The notes: generated by a model from the letters alone, not told the origin. Shown: positions 1-9,391, counted from the stretch's first letter. The stretch is DNA of 64,000 bases from Actinacidiphila bryophytorum (GCF_016916835.1 NZ_JAFFIX010000001.1:434001-498000), one strand, 5' to 3'. Made by a program: numbers and translations.

Positions 1-1
1 C

Positions 2-736
2 GACACCATCGTGCGCGAGGTGATGGTGCCGCGGCCCGAACTGGTCATGATCGAGCGCTTCAAGACGATCCGCCAGGCCACCACGCTGGCGCTGCGCAGC
101 GGCTTCTCGCGCATCCCGGTGACCGGTGAGAGCGAGGACGACGTCGTCGGCTTCGTCTACCTCAAGGACCTGGCACGGCGCACCCACATCAACCGCGAGG
201 CCGAGAGCGACCCGGTCTCCACGCTGATCCGTCCGGCCGCCTTCGTGCCCGACACCAAGAACGCCGGCGACCTGCTGCGGGAGATGCAGCGCGACCGCAA
301 CCACGTCGCGGTCGTCGTGGACGAGTACGGCGGCACGGCCGGCATCGTCACGATCGAGGACATCCTGGAGGAGATCGTCGGCGAGATCACCGACGAGTAC
401 GACCGGGAGACCCCGCCGGTGGAGGAGCTGGGCGGCGGGCGCCACCGGGTCACCGCCCGGCTCGACATCGGCGACCTCGGGGAGCTGTACGGGGTGCTGC
501 TGGACGACGACGACGTCGAGACGGTCGGCGGCCTGCTCGCCAAGTCGCTCGGCCGGGTGCCGATCCCGGGCGCGACGGCCGTGGTGCCGCTGCCCGAGGA
601 CGGCTCGGGCGAGCGCGCGACGGTGGCGCTGCGGCTGACCGCGGAGACCCAGGCGGGCCGCCGCAACCGGATCGGCACGGTGCTGGTCGAGCCGCTGGAC
701 GCGCCGGAGCCCGCACCGGACGAGGACGACGTATGA
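2..736 (+). CDS. CorC/HlyC-family CBS-domain membrane protein, C-terminal part
   Basis: The frame is open from the left window edge, so the gene is cut and only its last 244 codons are present. The N-terminal DUF21/CNNM membrane domain lies outside. What remains begins with [17 protein letters not shown], the conserved linker into a tandem CBS pair. The second CBS repeat carries [26 protein letters not shown], typical of CorC/HlyC/YfjD proteins, followed by a C-terminal CorC_HlyC (transporter-associated) domain of about 80 residues and an acidic tail ending EDDV. The family is linked to Mg/Co efflux and is often mis-named hemolysin. A GTG at position 11 is inside the gene and not its start. 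In many streptomycetes this gene sits just before a cytidine-deaminase-like gene and era, as here. Confidence 0.93.
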   Translation, partial: DTIVREVMVPRPELVMIERFKTIRQATTLALRSGFSRIPVTGESEDDVVGFVYLKDLARRTHINREAESDPVSTLIRPAAFVPDTKNAGDLLREMQRDRNHVAVVVDEYGGTAGIVTIEDILEEIVGEITDEYDRETPPVEELGGGRHRVTARLDIGDLGELYGVLLDDDDVETVGGLLAKSLGRVPIPGATAVVPLPEDGSGERATVALRLTAETQAGRRNRIGTVLVEPLDAPEPAPDEDDV

Positions 737-745
737 GCGGGGCTT

Positions 746-765
746 CTGGTTCCCAGTAGAACCAG
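746..765 (+). terminator. Short inverted repeat after the CorC gene
   Basis: CTGGTTC (746-752) and GAACCAG (759-765) form a perfect 7-bp stem with a 6-nt loop 10 nt after the CorC stop codon. No T-run follows, so this is a weak terminator candidate. It could also be an operator for the next gene. Confidence 0.35.
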
Positions 766-839
766 TCCTTGGACTTCTGATCGCTGCGGCGCCACGCTGG
801 AGACGGCACGAACCGCACGCGATCCGAGGGAGCCCGACC

Positions 840-1193
840 ATGCCCGACACCCGTGAACGCGCCCAGCACCCCGAGGACATCGCCCGCCTCCTGGTGGCCC
901 GGGTCAACGCCCGCGACCTCGACGGCATCCTGGAGCTCTTCGAGCCCGATGCCGTCGTCGCCTACCCCCTCGACCGCCCCTCCCAGGGCACCGCCGCCCT
1001 GCGCGAACTCTACGCGGGCCTGCTCGCCACCAACCCGGTCTTCGAGGTCGAGGACCCTCTCCCGACCCTGATCAGCGGCGACCTGGCCCTGACCTCGACG
1101 ACCCCGAAGGACGGCACGGCCGGCCGCGTCCAGGTCGCCCGCCGCCAGCCCGACGGCACCTGGCTCCGCGTGATCGACCGCCCGGAGGCGTAG
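840..1193 (+). CDS. SnoaL/NTF2-like fold protein
   Basis: 117 residues, the normal size of a single NTF2-like (SnoaL) cone domain. The N-terminal helix IARLLVARVNARDLDGILELF followed by EPDAVVAYP is the classic start of the fold. It continues with a region around GTAALRELYAGLLATNP and ends in a beta strand (VQVARRQPDGTWLRVIDRP). Members act as small isomerases or hydrolases, or have no known activity; no catalytic set can be assigned here. Start ATG 840 has a good Shine-Dalgarno (GAGGGAG, 826-832). It converges on the next minus-strand gene with 13 nt between stops. It looks like an extra gene placed inside the otherwise conserved corC-cda-era neighbourhood. Confidence 0.85.
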   Translation: MPDTRERAQHPEDIARLLVARVNARDLDGILELFEPDAVVAYPLDRPSQGTAALRELYAGLLATNPVFEVEDPLPTLISGDLALTSTTPKDGTAGRVQVARRQPDGTWLRVIDRPEA

Positions 1194-1206
1194 GCGGCCC
1201 GCGGGC

Positions 1207-1401
1207 TCAGACGCCGAGGGTGCCGAGCATGCCCAGCAGGTTGGCGCTCGCCGCGTGGATCGAGCCGGCCAGGCTGGTGTCTGCCAGGTAGAAGCCGAAG
1301 GCGCCGCAGGCGAGGGCGTGGCTGGACTTGAGGGCGCTCTTGCGTTTCAGGAAGATCGTCACGGCCGCGAGCGCGATGACGAAGGGCATGTGCAGAAGCA
1401 T
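1207..1401 (-). CDS. Small hydrophobic membrane protein
   Basis: 64 residues. Residues 1-18 (MLLHMPFVIALAAVTIFL) form a hydrophobic helix, followed by a basic KRKSALKSS turn and a second weaker hydrophobic stretch (ALACGAFGFYLADTSLAG) ending in a Gly/Leu-rich tail. This suggests a two-helix inner-membrane miniprotein. Start ATG 1401 is preceded by AGAGGTGATC, a good ribosome site at correct spacing, which supports a real gene. A palindrome lies 27 bp upstream, between it and the divergent cytidine deaminase-like gene. Small hydrophobic proteins of this kind are conserved in streptomycetes, but I know no function. Confidence 0.75.
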   Translation of the reverse strand: MLLHMPFVIALAAVTIFLKRKSALKSSHALACGAFGFYLADTSLAGSIHAASANLLGMLGTLGV

Positions 1402-1427
1402 GCGTGATCACCTCTAACGGACACTCT

Positions 1428-1444
1428 GCCTAGCCACGCTAGGC
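1428..1444. promoter_or_regulatory. Palindromic operator candidate between divergent genes
   Basis: GCCTAGC-CAC-GCTAGGC is a perfect 7-bp inverted repeat with a 3-bp centre. It sits between the start of the minus-strand small membrane protein (1401) and the plus-strand start at 1514. Position and symmetry suit a dimeric repressor site; the binding protein is unknown. Confidence 0.45.
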
Positions 1445-1500
1445 GCCCGTCGCCAAATGCGCATGTTCGGACACGGAGAGCCACGCTCACCGGTACGCCC

Positions 1501-1506
1501 TATGAT
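1501..1506 (+). promoter_or_regulatory. -10 element TATGAT, leaderless start predicted
   Basis: TATGAT is followed by exactly 7 nt and then ATG 1514. A sigma-70/HrdB-type -10 at this distance puts the transcription start on or next to the A of the start codon. No Shine-Dalgarno is seen. The -35 is not recognisable. Confidence 0.5.
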
Positions 1507-1513
1507 CGCGGCT

Positions 1514-1879
1514 ATGAGCGATCAGCAGCCGGCCACCGACCTGCCGGACCCGGAAGACCGCAAACTCGTCACCCTGGCCAGGTCCGCGCGGGCGCGCAAC
1601 GCCGTGCCCGAGGGCGCCGCCGTGCGCGACGAGACCGGCAGGACATATGTGGCCGGGACGGTCGCCCTGGAGTCGCTGCGGCTCAGCGCGCTGCAGACGG
1701 CCGTCGCGATGGCGGTGGCCAGCGGCGCCAGGTCGCTGGAGGCGGCCGTCGTGGTGACCGAGGCGCAGTCCGCGGACGACGCCGACCGCGCCGCGGTGCG
1801 CGACCTCGGCGGCCCGTCCGTCCCGGTCGTCGTGGCGGGACCCGACGGGTCGGTGCGCGGCACCGTCACCGCGGGCTGA
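1514..1879 (+). CDS. Degenerate cytidine deaminase-like protein
   Basis: 121 residues from ATG 1514; an in-frame ATG at 1502 lies inside the -10 element and is unlikely. The order of elements resembles a bacterial CDA: N-terminal helix (DRKLVTLARSARARN), strand with GRTYVAGTVALESLRLSALQTAVAMAVASG, then LEAAVVV. The zinc ligands are absent. Where active enzymes have C/H-A-E the sequence reads L-S-A, and there is no PCxxC further on. Catalysis is therefore not expected despite the usual annotation as cytidine deaminase. In streptomycetes this gene typically precedes era. The gene is convergent with glnK (21 nt between stops). Confidence 0.8.
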   Translation: MSDQQPATDLPDPEDRKLVTLARSARARNAVPEGAAVRDETGRTYVAGTVALESLRLSALQTAVAMAVASGARSLEAAVVVTEAQSADDADRAAVRDLGGPSVPVVVAGPDGSVRGTVTAG

Positions 1880-1900
1880 CCCCGGTTCCGCCGGGCGCCG

Positions 1901-3567
<1,667 letters not shown>

Positions 3568-3727
3568 GAGGGGGTCCCCTTCCACGGGCGGGTAGTGGAA
3601 GCGTCACGGGCTCGCGTTACCGTACGTGGGCGGGAGTGTTTCCGCGGTGTTTCGTGTTGCGTGGGCGTTTCGACACCCTCACCCCGCCGCGCGCCGCCGA
3701 CCGTCCTCGGACACCCGCGCGATCGGG

Positions 3728-3733
3728 GAGAAT
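3728..3733 (+). promoter_or_regulatory. -10-like GAGAAT before era, leaderless start possible
   Basis: GAGAAT is followed by GAGCAC and ATG 3740. The same GAGAAT-N6-ATG layout recurs before recO. The preceding GGGGAG could instead act as a ribosome site, so leaderless expression is only a possibility. Confidence 0.4.
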
Positions 3734-3739
3734 GAGCAC

Positions 3740-4684
3740 ATGAGCGCTCGTACCCCCTCCGCAGCCGGTCCCGTCCACCGGTCCGGCTTCGCCTGCTTCG
3801 TCGGCCGGCCCAACGCCGGCAAGTCCACCCTCACGAACGCTCTGGTCGGCCAGAAGGTGGCGATCACCTCCAACCGGCCGCAGACGACCCGGCACACCGT
3901 CCGCGGCATCGTCCACCGCCCGGACGCCCAGCTCGTCCTCGTCGACACCCCGGGCCTGCACAAACCCCGCACCCTGCTCGGCGAACGCCTCAACGACGTG
4001 GTGCGCAGCACCTGGGCCGAGGTCGACGTGATCGGCTTCTGCCTGCCCGCCGACCAGAAGCTCGGCCCCGGCGACACCTTCATCGCGCGCGAGCTGGCCG
4101 GGATCAGGAAGACCCCGAAGGTCGCGGTCGTCACCAAGACCGACCTGGTCGACTCCAAGGCCCTCGCCCAGCAGCTGCTCGCCGTCGACAAGCTCGGCCG
4201 CGACCTCGGCTTCGAATGGGCCGAGATCGTGCCGGTCTCCGCGGTCGCGGGCGAGCAGGTCGGCCTGCTCGCCGACCTGCTCATCCCGCTGCTCCCCGAA
4301 GGCCCCGCCCTCTACCCCGAAGGCGACCTCACCGACGAGCCCGAGCAGATCATGGTGGCCGAGCTGATCCGCGAGGCCGCGCTCGAAGGCGTCAGGGACG
4401 AGCTGCCGCACTCGATCGCGGTCGTCGTCGAGGAGATGCTGCCGCGGGAGGGCCGGCCCGCCGACCGCCCGCTGCTCGACATCCACGCGAACCTCTACAT
4501 CGAGCGGCCCTCGCAGAAGGGCATCATCATCGGCCCCAAGGGCGCGCGCCTGAAGGAGGTCGGCGTCAAGTCCCGCCACCAGATCGAGGCGCTCCTCGGC
4601 ACGCCGGTTTTCCTCGACCTGCACGTCAAAGTTGCCAAGGACTGGCAGCGCGACCCCAAGCAACTCCGCAAGCTCGGCTTCTGA
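3740..4684 (+). CDS. era: GTPase Era
   Basis: 314 residues. G1 is GRPNAGKST, G3 DTPG (VLVDTPGLHKPR), G4 TKTD and G5 SAV; the QTTR segment after G1 is the Era switch region. The C-terminal KH domain has GPKGARLKEVG near residue 275. Era binds the 3' end of 16S rRNA and assists 30S subunit maturation. The start at ATG 3740 gives MSARTPSAAGPVHRSGFACFVGRP, which puts the G-domain at the expected distance; GGGGAG lies upstream. It is divergent from amtB (about 170 bp shared upstream region). Confidence 0.97.
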   Translation: MSARTPSAAGPVHRSGFACFVGRPNAGKSTLTNALVGQKVAITSNRPQTTRHTVRGIVHRPDAQLVLVDTPGLHKPRTLLGERLNDVVRSTWAEVDVIGFCLPADQKLGPGDTFIARELAGIRKTPKVAVVTKTDLVDSKALAQQLLAVDKLGRDLGFEWAEIVPVSAVAGEQVGLLADLLIPLLPEGPALYPEGDLTDEPEQIMVAELIREAALEGVRDELPHSIAVVVEEMLPREGRPADRPLLDIHANLYIERPSQKGIIIGPKGARLKEVGVKSRHQIEALLGTPVFLDLHVKVAKDWQRDPKQLRKLGF

Positions 4685-4738
4685 GCCGACCTTGCCCCTT
4701 GCGCTGGGCTCTCGACCTCCCGGCCGGTGGTGGTTGGC

Positions 4739-4926
4739 CTCGCAGTTCCCCGAGCCCTTGGGTGATTGCCACTTGCTGTGGCGTTGCTTTCTTTCGCCCG
4801 TTCGTGCTGGGCGCGCAGTTCCCCGCGCCCCTGATGGTTGCCCTCTTCCCGCAGAGGCGGGCGCCATCAGGCGGCGCCGTCTGCCTGCGAGGGCGAGCGA
4901 TTTTGAGGGGCGCGGGGAACTGCGCG
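4739..4926. repeat. Dispersed intergenic inverted repeat, copy A
   Basis: Fills most of the 298-nt gap between era and the Lrp gene. A 21-bp arm at 4812-4832 (core GCAGTTCCCCGCGCCCCT) is exactly reverse-complementary to 4906-4926 (core AGGGGCGCGGGGAACTGC). A degenerate third copy lies at 4741-4757. A second motif, GCCACTTGCTGTG (4768-4780), recurs at 51307-51319. The same modules occur at 42.3 kb and 51.2-51.6 kb. It could form a large stem-loop or be a mobile miniature element; no coding capacity is credible. Confidence 0.75.
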
Positions 4927-4982
4927 ACAAGCCCCCGCCGGGGGGAGGTCCGGGTTCAGCGTTGCCCGGCAGGGCGGGCGGG

Positions 4983-5999
4983 TCAGACGCGGGCGGCACG
5001 CGCAGGGTCGAGGTAAGGGCTCGGACCCTTCAGGGTGCGGTGGATGGGCGCGGTCTCCATGCGGCGGACGCCGCGAATGGCCGCCACCGGCCCGGTGAGA
5101 TACCGGTACAGCGCCCGAGCGTCACGGCACAGCAGCGACGCGTAGACGTTCGCCGTCCCCGTCGTGGCCGCGGCAAAGGCCACCTCCTCGTGTGCGGCGA
5201 GCGCGCTGCCCGCCGCCGCAAGCGCGGCCGGCTCGACTTCCAGGAGCAGCACCGCCCGCATGTCGGGCGTGAGGACCCCGGGTCCGAAGTCCAGGTCGTA
5301 GTAGAGCGCCCCGGCGGCCCGCAGCTCGGCCATGCGCCGCCGCACCGTCGTCTGCGACCAGCCGGTGACCGCGGCGAGTTCCGCCGCGGGGGTGCGCCCG
5401 TCCCGGGTGAGCGCGGCGAACAGCCGCCGGTCCTCGTCACCGAGCAGTACGGCACCGCCGTCGGCCGCGACGGGCGGCGGGCGCAGGGCGCGTACCTGCT
5501 CGGGCGCCAGCGGCCCGGTCCTGCTGAGGGGGCTGAGGTCGTGGCCGAAGAAGACGTGCAGCAGCGCGTGTGCGGTGACCTGCACGACCCGCGGTGTCGC
5601 GGGCAGCTTCTGCAGGAGCAGCGCGTCGGCGTCGGTGCCGGGCGTGGAGGCGTAGGTCAGGCAGCAGATCTCGGTGCCGCCGGAGAGCAGGCTGACCCAG
5701 CGGGTGTCGGTGCGCCGGGCGAGCGCCTCGCTGACGGAGCCGGCGGCGTCGGGGGTGCAGCGCACCCGGACGAACCACGGGGTGAGCCCGATCCGCAGCG
5801 GGTCGCTGAGCCCGAGCACCCGCAGCCCCGCGGAGGTGCGCAGCCGGGCGTAGCGGCGGGCGACGGTCTGGTCGGAGACGCCGAGCACCTCACCGATCCG
5901 CCGGAAGGGCGCCCGCCCGTCGAGTTGCAGCGCCTGGGCGACCTGCTGGTCGAGCAGGTCGAAAGAGGCCAGCGGCATCAGCAGTGCGTCGGATTCCAC
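4983..5999 (-). CDS. Lrp/AsnC-family regulator, tandem double module
   Basis: 338 residues, about twice the length of a standard Lrp protein. There are two AsnC-type helix-turn-helix units, one near residues 10-60 (LDQQVAQALQLDGRAPFRRIGEVLG, SDQTVARRYARL) and a second near 190-240 (DRRLFAALTRDGRTPAAELAAVTG, SQTTVRRRMAEL). Each is followed by a RAM-like effector region. I choose GTG 5999, just downstream of the hydrophilic unconserved leader; ATG 5978 is an alternative. It is divergent from an MFS exporter that starts at 6130. A 12-bp direct repeat covers the start region and is a plausible autoregulatory site. Ligand unknown; amino-acid or drug-responsive control of the exporter is inference. 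Confidence 0.88.
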   Translation of the reverse strand: MESDALLMPLASFDLLDQQVAQALQLDGRAPFRRIGEVLGVSDQTVARRYARLRTSAGLRVLGLSDPLRIGLTPWFVRVRCTPDAAGSVSEALARRTDTRWVSLLSGGTEICCLTYASTPGTDADALLLQKLPATPRVVQVTAHALLHVFFGHDLSPLSRTGPLAPEQVRALRPPPVAADGGAVLLGDEDRRLFAALTRDGRTPAAELAAVTGWSQTTVRRRMAELRAAGALYYDLDFGPGVLTPDMRAVLLLEVEPAALAAAGSALAAHEEVAFAAATTGTANVYASLLCRDARALYRYLTGPVAAIRGVRRMETAPIHRTLKGPSPYLDPARAARV

Positions 6000-6027
6000 C
6001 CCACAAGGGTAGGCCGCGTCGGATTCC
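5986..6027. promoter_or_regulatory. 12-bp direct repeat, candidate Lrp operator
   Basis: GCGTCGGATTCC occurs at 5986-5997 and 6016-6027, exactly 30 bp apart (about three helical turns), at the start of the Lrp gene and upstream of the divergent MFS gene. Same-face spacing suits a multimeric Lrp protein. Confidence 0.45.
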
Positions 6028-6129
6028 GCCGCCGAACCCCCATCCGCTGTGGGCGGGGGAATTCGTGCCGGAGTCTGGGACGGTCGCCGCGGCACCACAG
6101 GACCGCGCCGCACGAACGGAGTCCACCCG

Positions 6130-7557
6130 ATGCGTAAATGGCTGTCCCTGGTGACGATCTGCCTGGGGGCCTTCATCCTCCTGGTCGACGTCACCATCGT
6201 GAACGTCGCCCTGCCCAGCATGGCGTCCGACCTGGACGCCCCCTTCTCCGCCCTTCAGTGGGTCGTCGACGGGTACGCCCTCGCGCTCGCCGCGCTGCTG
6301 ATGGTCGCGGGCTCGCTCGGCGACCTGTTCGGCCACCGGCGCCTGTACGTCGCCGGCCTCACCGTCTTCGCCGCCGCCTCGCTGGGCGCGGCCCTGTCGC
6401 CGAACGCCGGCGTGCTGATCGCCGCGCGCGCGGTGCAGGGGGTCGGCGGGGCGGCGATGTTCGCCACCTCGGCCGCCCTGGTCGCCGCCACCTACCAGGG
6501 CCGGGACCGCGGGGTCGCCTTCGGCGTGTGGGGCGCGGTCAACGGCGCCGCCGCAGCCGCAGGCCCGATCCTGGGCGGCCTGCTCACCCAGGGCCTGGGC
6601 TGGCAGGCCATCTTCCTGGTCAACCTGCCCGTCGCGGCCGTCGCCGTCGTGATCGCCCTGCGCGCCCTGCCGCCCGCTGCCAGGCGCGGCACGGGCCGGC
6701 TGGACCTGCCGGGCGCCGCCACCTTCACGCTGGCCGCGGCGGCCCTGACGTACGCCCTGATCCGCGGCGGCGACGACGGGTGGAGCGACCCGCTGACGCT
6801 GGGTGCCTTCGCGGTGACCGCGGTCGCGGCGGTCGCCTTCATGCTGGTCGAGACCCGGTCCGACCACCCGATGATCGAGCCGGCGCTGCTGCGCCGCCCC
6901 GGTTTCAGCGGCCTGCTCGGCGGCGCGCTGCTCTACCAGGCCGCGGCCTTCAGCGGCCTGGTCTACTTCTCGCTGTGGCTGCAGGACGTCCTCGGCCTCA
7001 GCCCGATACGCGGCGGCCTCGCCCTGATGCCGATGGCCGGCACCGCCTTCGTCGTGGCGGCCGCCGCGGGCCGGCACATGCACCGCTTCCCCGCCCGCGT
7101 ACCGATCGGCGGCGGCCTGTTCATCATCGGCCTGGGCTGCGCCCTGCTGGCCGTGACCGTCCACGCCTCCTCGGGCCAGGCCTCGGTCTTCGCGGGCCTT
7201 GCGGTGATCGGCGTCGGCGTCGGCCTGACCACGCCCGTCCTGGTCTCCGCGGCCGTCGACGCGGTGCCGCCGCACCGGGCGGGCATGGCGGGCGGCGCGG
7301 TCAACACGGCACGTCAGCTCGGGATGACCCTCGGTATCGCACTGTTCGGCGCGGTCTTCACCTCCCGGCTGCGTACGGTCACCGGCCATGGCGGAAGCCT
7401 GCACGCGGCCTACGCGTCGGGCCTGGACCGCATCTCGCTGTACGCGGCGGCTGCGGGCCTGGCGGGCGCGATCGCGGTCTTCGCGCTGGTCCGCCCCTCC
7501 CGCGGCGCCGACCCCGTAGCGGCCGGCACCCCGGCCCACGAGCCCGCGGCCCGCTGA
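6130..7557 (+). CDS. MFS drug exporter, DHA2 (14-helix) family
   Basis: 475 residues with about fourteen hydrophobic segments. Motifs include LVDVTIVNVALPSMASDL in helix 1, the loop GSLGDLFGHRRLYV (motif A), RAVQGVGGAAMFATSAALVA (motif B/C region) and WQAIFLVNLPVA in helix 6, all characteristic of DHA2 proton-coupled drug exporters. Start ATG 6130 is preceded by GGAG at 7-8 nt. It is divergent from the tandem-Lrp regulator, so probably controlled by it. Substrate cannot be told from sequence. Confidence 0.93.
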   Translation: MRKWLSLVTICLGAFILLVDVTIVNVALPSMASDLDAPFSALQWVVDGYALALAALLMVAGSLGDLFGHRRLYVAGLTVFAAASLGAALSPNAGVLIAARAVQGVGGAAMFATSAALVAATYQGRDRGVAFGVWGAVNGAAAAAGPILGGLLTQGLGWQAIFLVNLPVAAVAVVIALRALPPAARRGTGRLDLPGAATFTLAAAALTYALIRGGDDGWSDPLTLGAFAVTAVAAVAFMLVETRSDHPMIEPALLRRPGFSGLLGGALLYQAAAFSGLVYFSLWLQDVLGLSPIRGGLALMPMAGTAFVVAAAAGRHMHRFPARVPIGGGLFIIGLGCALLAVTVHASSGQASVFAGLAVIGVGVGLTTPVLVSAAVDAVPPHRAGMAGGAVNTARQLGMTLGIALFGAVFTSRLRTVTGHGGSLHAAYASGLDRISLYAAAAGLAGAIAVFALVRPSRGADPVAAGTPAHEPAAR

Positions 7558-7662
7558 CCGCTTCCTCTATATAGGGGGCTCCCTCGGGGGCCGTGTATGG
7601 CGGGGGCTCTGTATATATACGGGCGCGCTCTCCCTACACTCGTGCCGTCTGGGGGGTGGGGC
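7558..7662 (+). promoter_or_regulatory. Upstream region with AT-rich palindromes
   Basis: Within this GC-rich genome the two short palindromes CTATATAG (7567-7574) and GTATATATAC (7610-7619) stand out. TACACT at 7635-7640 could be a -10 for the following gene. The region probably holds its promoter; no regulator is assignable. Confidence 0.35.
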
Positions 7663-8211
7663 ATGAAGCGACGTGGGGGGAGCGGTCCGGTATCTGGGCC
7701 GCTGGAGATCAAGGCCGGCGGGACGGGGTGGCAGCTGGTCTCCGTGCTGAGCAGTGCGGTCGGCGTGACGCGGCTGGCCCGCGAGCACAACCATGTCGCC
7801 GCCGTCGCCGGCTGGTGCCTGATGGGTCTGCTGCTGGCCGTGCTGCTGACCGCCGCCCGCATGGTGCGGCTGAAGGCCCAGGGCGCGCTGCTGCGGCTCG
7901 ACGACGCCGGGATCACCGGCGCCGACGGACGCACGGCCGGTTGGGGCGAGATCGCCGAGGTCCGCGAGGTCAAGGGGAACGGCCTGGCCTTCCTCCCGGC
8001 GGCTCCGGCCGAGCTGCCCGTCTTCGCCCCGGTGCTCTTCCCCGCCAGTGCGCGGGGCGTGGCCCGCCGCAGGACCGAGCGCTTCGGCACCCCGCTGGTG
8101 CTCTTCCCCGTTGCCCTCGACGCCTCCAAGGAGGACATCGTCGCCGCGGTCCGCCGCTTCGGCGGCGGCATCCCGGTGACCGGCGCCGACGGCCAGACCC
8201 TCACGGCATAG
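7663..8211 (+). CDS. Membrane protein with one or two TM helices, unknown function
   Basis: 182 residues from ATG 7663, which follows a G-rich ribosome site (GGGGGGTGGGG). Residues of about 45-70 (VAAVAGWCLMGLLLAVLLTAARMV) are a clear transmembrane helix, and a weaker apolar stretch precedes it. The remainder is cytoplasmic, with a pattern of short beta strands (LLRLDDAGITGADGRTAGWGEIAEVREV) that resembles a PH-like (bPH) domain. I do not recognise a specific family; a PH-domain membrane protein is the best structural guess. Confidence 0.75.
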   Translation: MKRRGGSGPVSGPLEIKAGGTGWQLVSVLSSAVGVTRLAREHNHVAAVAGWCLMGLLLAVLLTAARMVRLKAQGALLRLDDAGITGADGRTAGWGEIAEVREVKGNGLAFLPAAPAELPVFAPVLFPASARGVARRRTERFGTPLVLFPVALDASKEDIVAAVRRFGGGIPVTGADGQTLTA

Positions 8212-8273
8212 CGAACCGCGGTCGTTTCGGACGTTCTTCCGTACTTCTGTCCCGATTCGACCCCGCAATTTCG

Positions 8274-8287
8274 GTGACCGGGGTCAC
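8274..8287. promoter_or_regulatory. CRP-like site upstream of the muralytic enzyme gene
   Basis: GTGA-CCGGGG-TCAC matches the CRP/FNR-type consensus GTGA-N6-TCAC with perfect arms. In Streptomyces and mycobacteria, Crp is known to control rpfA-type cell wall hydrolase genes, which fits the gene downstream. A second GGGTCACATA half-site lies at 8370-8379. Confidence 0.5.
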
Positions 8288-8305
8288 ATATTCTGCTCAC
8301 ACAAA

Positions 8306-8342
8306 GCGCCCCTTCATTCACGGCCTGTGCATGAAGGGGCGC
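8306..8342 (+). terminator. Perfect 12-bp hairpin in the SLT upstream region
   Basis: GCGCCCCTTCAT (8306-8317) pairs perfectly with ATGAAGGGGCGC (8331-8342) around a 13-nt loop. No T-run follows. It may terminate the preceding membrane-protein gene or be part of the long SLT leader; the strong symmetry supports a functional structure. Confidence 0.5.
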
Positions 8343-8378
8343 CCCCTTGTGATCCCCTCGATAGGGCGTGGGTCACAT

Positions 8379-8393
8379 ACTAAGCAGCTTAGT
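8379..8393. promoter_or_regulatory. Palindrome ACTAAG-CAG-CTTAGT
   Basis: A perfect 6-bp inverted repeat that directly overlaps the second GGGTCACATA copy in the 322-nt gap before the SLT gene. The rest of the gap holds small hairpins (for example GGGTC-TTT-GACCC near 8463-8477) just before the ribosome site GGAAGAGG. I looked for a c-di-AMP riboswitch core and could not support one. Confidence 0.35.
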
Positions 8394-8533
8394 GAATTTC
8401 CGCCCCCGTATTGCACGGGAGATCGCCGCCCGCCGCGGCCACTACGAATGCGTTCCGTAGACGGGGTCTTTGACCCGCAGAACCGCCACCTCTAACAATT
8501 CAGGGGTCCCGCTACGGAAGAGGTAAATCCCTA

Positions 8534-9328
8534 ATGCAGCTCCCCACGATCCCGAAGAAGCTCCCGACGTTCGCGAAGTTCAACCAGATGTCGAAGAAGC
8601 ACAAGATCACCGCAGCCGGCGCCGTCGCCGCAGCCGCGGTCGTGCTGACGGTCACCGGGCTGGAAGCGACCGCAGGAGCCGGTTCGGCGACCGCGGCGGG
8701 CGACCCCACCGGGTTCTCCGTCTCCGCCGGCAAGTCCGTCAAGGAACTGGACGCACAGACCGGCGTGGCGTCGCAGCACGTGATCCACGAGGCCGCCCAG
8801 CAGAAGGCCCAGAAGAAGACCGACCTGGCCGCTGCGGCGAAGAAGGCGGCCGCCGAGAAGGCGGCCAAGAAGAAGGCCGCTGCCGACGCCGCCAAGCGCG
8901 CGCAGCAGAAGTCCGCGGCCAACCGCTCCACCCACCGCGCGGCCGTCGCCCCCAAGCACACGGTCACGCACAAGGCCGCCGCTCCCAAGGTGGCCGTCAA
9001 GAAGTACGCGAACAACCTGGACGGCTGGATCAGGGAGTCGCTCGACATCATGCACAAGAAGGGAATTCCCGGTACCTACGAGGGAATTCACCGCAACATC
9101 ATCCGCGAGTCCAGCGGTAACCCGAAGGCCATCAACCTGTGGGACATCAACGCCCGCAACGGCATTCCCTCGAAGGGTCTGCTGCAGGTCATCAACCCGA
9201 CCTTCGACCGCTACCACGTGGCCGGTACGTCCCACAACATCTACGACCCGGTCGCCAACATCACCGCCGCCTGCAACTACGCGGCCGACCGCTACGGTTC
9301 GATGGACAACGTGAACTCGGCGTACTGA
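8534..9328 (+). CDS. Secreted SLT-type transglycosylase
   Basis: 264 residues. The N-terminal part has a basic region and a hydrophobic helix (KITAAGAVAAAAVVLTVTGLEATAGA), a signal peptide or anchor. Residues of about 90-155 are Ala/Lys-rich and coiled-coil-like (KKAAAEKAAKKKAAADAAKRAQQKSAA). The C-terminal domain from about residue 165 is a lysozyme-like SLT fold: NIIRESSGNP with Glu192 as the likely catalytic acid, then SKGLLQVINPTFDRYHV and NITAACNYAADRYGSM. It should cleave peptidoglycan outside the membrane. Start ATG 8534 follows GGAAGAGG. The long structured leader and the CRP-like site suggest tight control, as for other streptomycete muralytic enzymes active in germination and growth. 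Confidence 0.93.
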   Translation: MQLPTIPKKLPTFAKFNQMSKKHKITAAGAVAAAAVVLTVTGLEATAGAGSATAAGDPTGFSVSAGKSVKELDAQTGVASQHVIHEAAQQKAQKKTDLAAAAKKAAAEKAAKKKAAADAAKRAQQKSAANRSTHRAAVAPKHTVTHKAAAPKVAVKKYANNLDGWIRESLDIMHKKGIPGTYEGIHRNIIRESSGNPKAINLWDINARNGIPSKGLLQVINPTFDRYHVAGTSHNIYDPVANITAACNYAADRYGSMDNVNSAY

Positions 9329-9350
9329 TCGCCACCCCCGCGCGCTGAAT

Positions 9351-9386
9351 GGGCGGCGCGGCCTGCGAAGGCCGCGCCGCCCTTTT
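9351..9386. terminator. Rho-independent terminator
   Basis: GGGCGGCGCGGCC (9351-9363) and GGCCGCGCCGCCC (9370-9382) form a perfect 13-bp stem with loop TGCGAA, followed by TTTT. It ends the SLT transcript and, lying 6 nt from the convergent stop at 9392, can also serve the minus-strand operon. Confidence 0.9.
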
Positions 9387-9391
9387 CGGCG

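Noticed and set aside
8212-8533. c-di-AMP (ydaO) riboswitch before the SLT gene
   Set aside because: Related genes have it, but I could not find its conserved core here; only simple hairpins.
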